The translations under genes were made by a program, and so were the position numbers. Under the pieces are notes generated by a model. That model did no database searches. It was not told the DNA's origin and saw only the letters and a program-made list of their open reading frames with translations. A stretch of DNA of 64,000 nt from positions 1-64,000 of the forward strand of contig JBIQJE010000013.1 in the NCBI GenBank assembly GCA_044507625.1. Direction: 5' to 3'. Source of the stretch: Hyphomicrobium_A sp044507625 (GTDB taxonomy: Bacteria > Pseudomonadota > Alphaproteobacteria > Rhizobiales > Hyphomicrobiaceae). Below are positions 62,243 through 64,000 of this stretch, in pieces. The first letter of the stretch is position 1. Every line of letters begins with the position of its first letter.

Positions 62243-62735
62243 TGCGGTTGAACTCGCCCGTGCGCAGTTGCCGCGCCAGCTTGTCGAGCACGCCGTTGAC
62301 GACCTTCGGCTCGTCCTCCGAGAAGAACGAGTGTGCGACGTTGATGTACTCGTTGATGACGACGCGGGTCGGAACGTCCGGGCGCTCCATCAGCTCGAAC
62401 ACGCCCGCGCGCAGGATCGCGCGTACGATGGCGTCGATGCGCACGAGCCGCCAGCCTTCCGCCAGCTGCCGGTCGACCAGCGGATCGATGTCGCGCTGGC
62501 GCCGAACGACGCCGCGGATCAGCTCCGCGAAGAATGCCGCATCGGCCCCGGCCGCTGCTTCATCGCCGGGCGGAAGCGGAAAGCGCAGCCGCACGAACTC
62601 GTCGATCACCGCGTTGAGGTCGGTGCCGGCGAGATCCATCTGGTAGAGGCCCTGCACCGCTGCCACCCGAGCCCCCGTGCGCGGCTGCAGGGCGATCTTG
62701 TCCGGCTTCGGCGTAACGTTGCCCGCGGATGTCAT
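62223..62735 (-). CDS. nusB: Transcription antitermination protein NusB
   Basis: 170 aa from ATG 62735, overlapping the ribH stop (ATGA). NusB binds NusE (S10) and boxA RNA and promotes rRNA antitermination. RVAAVQGLYQMDLAGTD near residue 23, then VRIDAIVRAILRAGVFELMERPDVPTRVVINEYINVAHSFFSEDEPKVVNGVLDKLAR over 98-155, both hallmark blocks. Normal length for the class. Confidence 0.96.
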   Translation of the reverse strand: MTSAGNVTPKPDKIALQPRTGARVAAVQGLYQMDLAGTDLNAVIDEFVRLRFPLPPGDEAAAGADAAFFAELIRGVVRRQRDIDPLVDRQLAEGWRLVRIDAIVRAILRAGVFELMERPDVPTRVVINEYINVAHSFFSEDEPKVVNGVLDKLARQLRTGEFNRNDTPTR

Positions 62736-63238
62736 GCGCTCTGCCCTTCGAACGTCCGTTGGAGCTCGAGGATGCGCAGACAGGCGTGTGCCGCATCGGC
62801 GCCCTTTCCTGCCCGGGCGCGAGCCAGCGCCTGCGCTTCCGTGTCGACCGTCAGGATACCGTTGCCCACGGGCACGGCGTGACGCACCGCAGTTTCCATC
62901 AGCCAGTGATTGGCGTTGTTGCAGACGATGTCGTAATGCGCGGTCTCGCCGCGAATGACGCAACCCAGCGCGACGACACCATCGAAACGCCCGTTTTCCG
63001 CGCGGCGCGGCACCAGACCTGCACTCGCGGCCTGCACGAGGACCTGCGGGATCTCCAGCGCGCCGGGCACCACGATGTGCTCGTGGGTGGCGCCCTGCTC
63101 GTTGAGCGCCTCGACGGCGGCACCGACGAGCAGATCGCCGATCTCCTCGTAGTAGCGTCCCTCGATGATGAGGATGCGTGCACGCATCTCGCCCCGGTGC
63201 GCGCCGCCGCGTGTCGGCCGGTCAACCTTCACAATCAT
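62732..63238 (-). CDS. ribH: 6,7-dimethyl-8-ribityllumazine synthase
   Basis: 168 aa, ATG 63238. Riboflavin synthesis: joins 3,4-dihydroxy-2-butanone 4-phosphate to the pyrimidine. Marks: VPGALEIPQVLVQA near residue 60 and GVVALGCVIRGETAHYDIVCN near 87-107, with the catalytic His in TAHYD. The N-terminus has a short Arg-rich extension. It follows ribB by 3 nt. Confidence 0.96.
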   Translation of the reverse strand: MIVKVDRPTRGGAHRGEMRARILIIEGRYYEEIGDLLVGAAVEALNEQGATHEHIVVPGALEIPQVLVQAASAGLVPRRAENGRFDGVVALGCVIRGETAHYDIVCNNANHWLMETAVRHAVPVGNGILTVDTEAQALARARAGKGADAAHACLRILELQRTFEGQSA

Positions 63239-63241
63239 CTT

Positions 63242-64000
63242 TCACTCGATCCTTCGCGTGCCGACTATGCGCAATCCAAATCCTTCCAGACCGACATACA
63301 CGTGCGCGGGCGAATTGGTGAGCAACACCATGTCGCGCACGCCCAGATCGGTGAGAATCTGCGAGCCGACGCCGATCTCCACTTGCCTGCGCTCGCGCGC
63401 GCCCTCGATGGAGCGTTTCGGCTGTGCATGGCCCGCCACCCACTGCGAGAGCGCGTTCGGGCGCAGGTCGCGGATGAGCACGACAACGCCGCGCCCCTCA
63501 CGCTCGATCATCCGCAGCGTGCAGTTGATCTGCTCGCGGTCATCCGCCTCGCCGCCGCCGATGACGTCGCCGATGAGGTTGACGGCATGCACGCGCACGA
63601 GCACAGGACCCGGCGCCGACAGGTCACCTTTGACGAGCGCCACATGCTCGTTCGGCTCCACCGTCGTCTCGTAGACGCGCAGATCGAAGCGGCCCGCGAC
63701 GGTGTCGATGCTCGTCTTCGCGGTGGCGCGCACGAGATGCTCATTGCGCATCCGGTAAGCGATGAGATCCTCGATGGCACCGATTTTGAGGCCATGCCGC
63801 TGCGCAAACGCGACGAGATCCGGCATACGCGCCATGGTGCCGTCGTCGTTCATGATCTCGCAGATCACCGCCGCGGGATAAAGCCCGGCAAGACGCGCAA
63901 GATCGACGGAAGCCTCGGTATGTCCGGCCCGGATCAGAACGCCGCCCTCCCGGGCCACCAGCGGAAACACATGCCCCGGCGAGACGATATCCGCAGCGCC
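63242..64000 (-). CDS. ribB: 3,4-dihydroxy-2-butanone 4-phosphate synthase with degenerate GTP cyclohydrolase II domain (5' truncated)
   Basis: The frame is open to the window edge and reads GAADIVSPGHVFPLVAREGG, then GHTEASVDLARLAGLYPAAVICEIMNDDGTMAR, the RibB C-terminal hallmarks. About 150 residues of a GTP cyclohydrolase II-like domain follow, but the zinc Cys cluster (normally in CxGDxxGSxRCDC-like form) is replaced: HAVNLIGDVIGGGEADD has none of the expected cysteines. So the second domain is probably inactive, as in the hybrid RibB proteins known from alphaproteobacteria. First gene of the ribB-ribH-nusB-thiL operon seen in this window. Confidence 0.9.
   Translation of the reverse strand, partial: GAADIVSPGHVFPLVAREGGVLIRAGHTEASVDLARLAGLYPAAVICEIMNDDGTMARMPDLVAFAQRHGLKIGAIEDLIAYRMRNEHLVRATAKTSIDTVAGRFDLRVYETTVEPNEHVALVKGDLSAPGPVLVRVHAVNLIGDVIGGGEADDREQINCTLRMIEREGRGVVVLIRDLRPNALSQWVAGHAQPKRSIEGARERRQVEIGVGSQILTDLGVRDMVLLTNSPAHVYVGLEGFGLRIVGTRRIE

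Overview
The window is about 64 kb of GC-rich bacterial chromosome, densely coding on both strands. Several features point to an alphaproteobacterium of the Hyphomicrobiales (Rhizobiales) type: a PopZ polar-organizing protein beside valS, a TolC-type outer membrane gene beside an isoaspartate-methyltransferase-like gene, an ExoR-like Sel1 protein, the block argS / SPOR protein / nagZ / scpA / scpB / tatABC / serS / surE / nlpD, a TTAA-N7-TTAA (CtrA-like) box and many small secreted proteins of unknown function. Nothing seen fixes the genus. No phage, plasmid, insertion sequence or CRISPR array was recognised.

Layout. 1-2.4 kb: the 3' end of uvrA, then a low-GC two-gene cassette of a DarG-like macrodomain protein followed by a DarT-like DNA ADP-ribosyltransferase, in the reverse of the usual order. 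2.4-3.5 kb: a hairpin-rich leader, a basic small protein with a TTG start, and a phnA/yjdM-type zinc protein. 3.6-17.6 kb: an accessory stretch of small, mostly exported proteins, two proteins with L,D-transpeptidase-like motifs, a MaoC-like protein, a PLP-dependent alpha-oxoamine-synthase-family enzyme, a cytochrome c and an outer membrane beta-barrel. 17.9-24.6 kb: prfC, an LssY_C membrane protein, two cupins, two DUF72 proteins, a pair of palindromic intergenic repeats and a DUF3175 protein.

24.7-39.7 kb: a housekeeping block on the minus strand for envelope and chromosome upkeep: nlpD-type LytM factor, surE, serS, tatC-tatB-tatA, an orphan ABC ATPase, scpB-scpA, nagZ, a SPOR-domain protein, argS and a dGTPase-like gene. 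39.8-53.3 kb: erpA-like and xthA on the plus strand, then TPR protein, small secreted protein, exoR-like gene overlapping ilvD, valS, popZ, tolC and a PCMT-like gene.

53.4-59.5 kb: a more variable stretch with tRNA-Cys, an SGNH-like protein, a bicupin oxalate decarboxylase, a glycosyltransferase remnant, a membrane-anchored nuclease, tRNA-Asn and a zinc alcohol dehydrogenase. 59.6-64 kb: an LdtD/YcbB-type L,D-transpeptidase, then thiL, nusB, ribH and the 3' part of ribB, a tightly packed riboflavin/thiamine operon read on the minus strand.

The best candidate for an unusual system is the darG-darT cassette. Other points to check are the nested palindromic repeats at 23.9 kb, the Tlde1-like secreted protein at 10.1 kb, and the CtrA-like box in front of the degenerate LytM factor.
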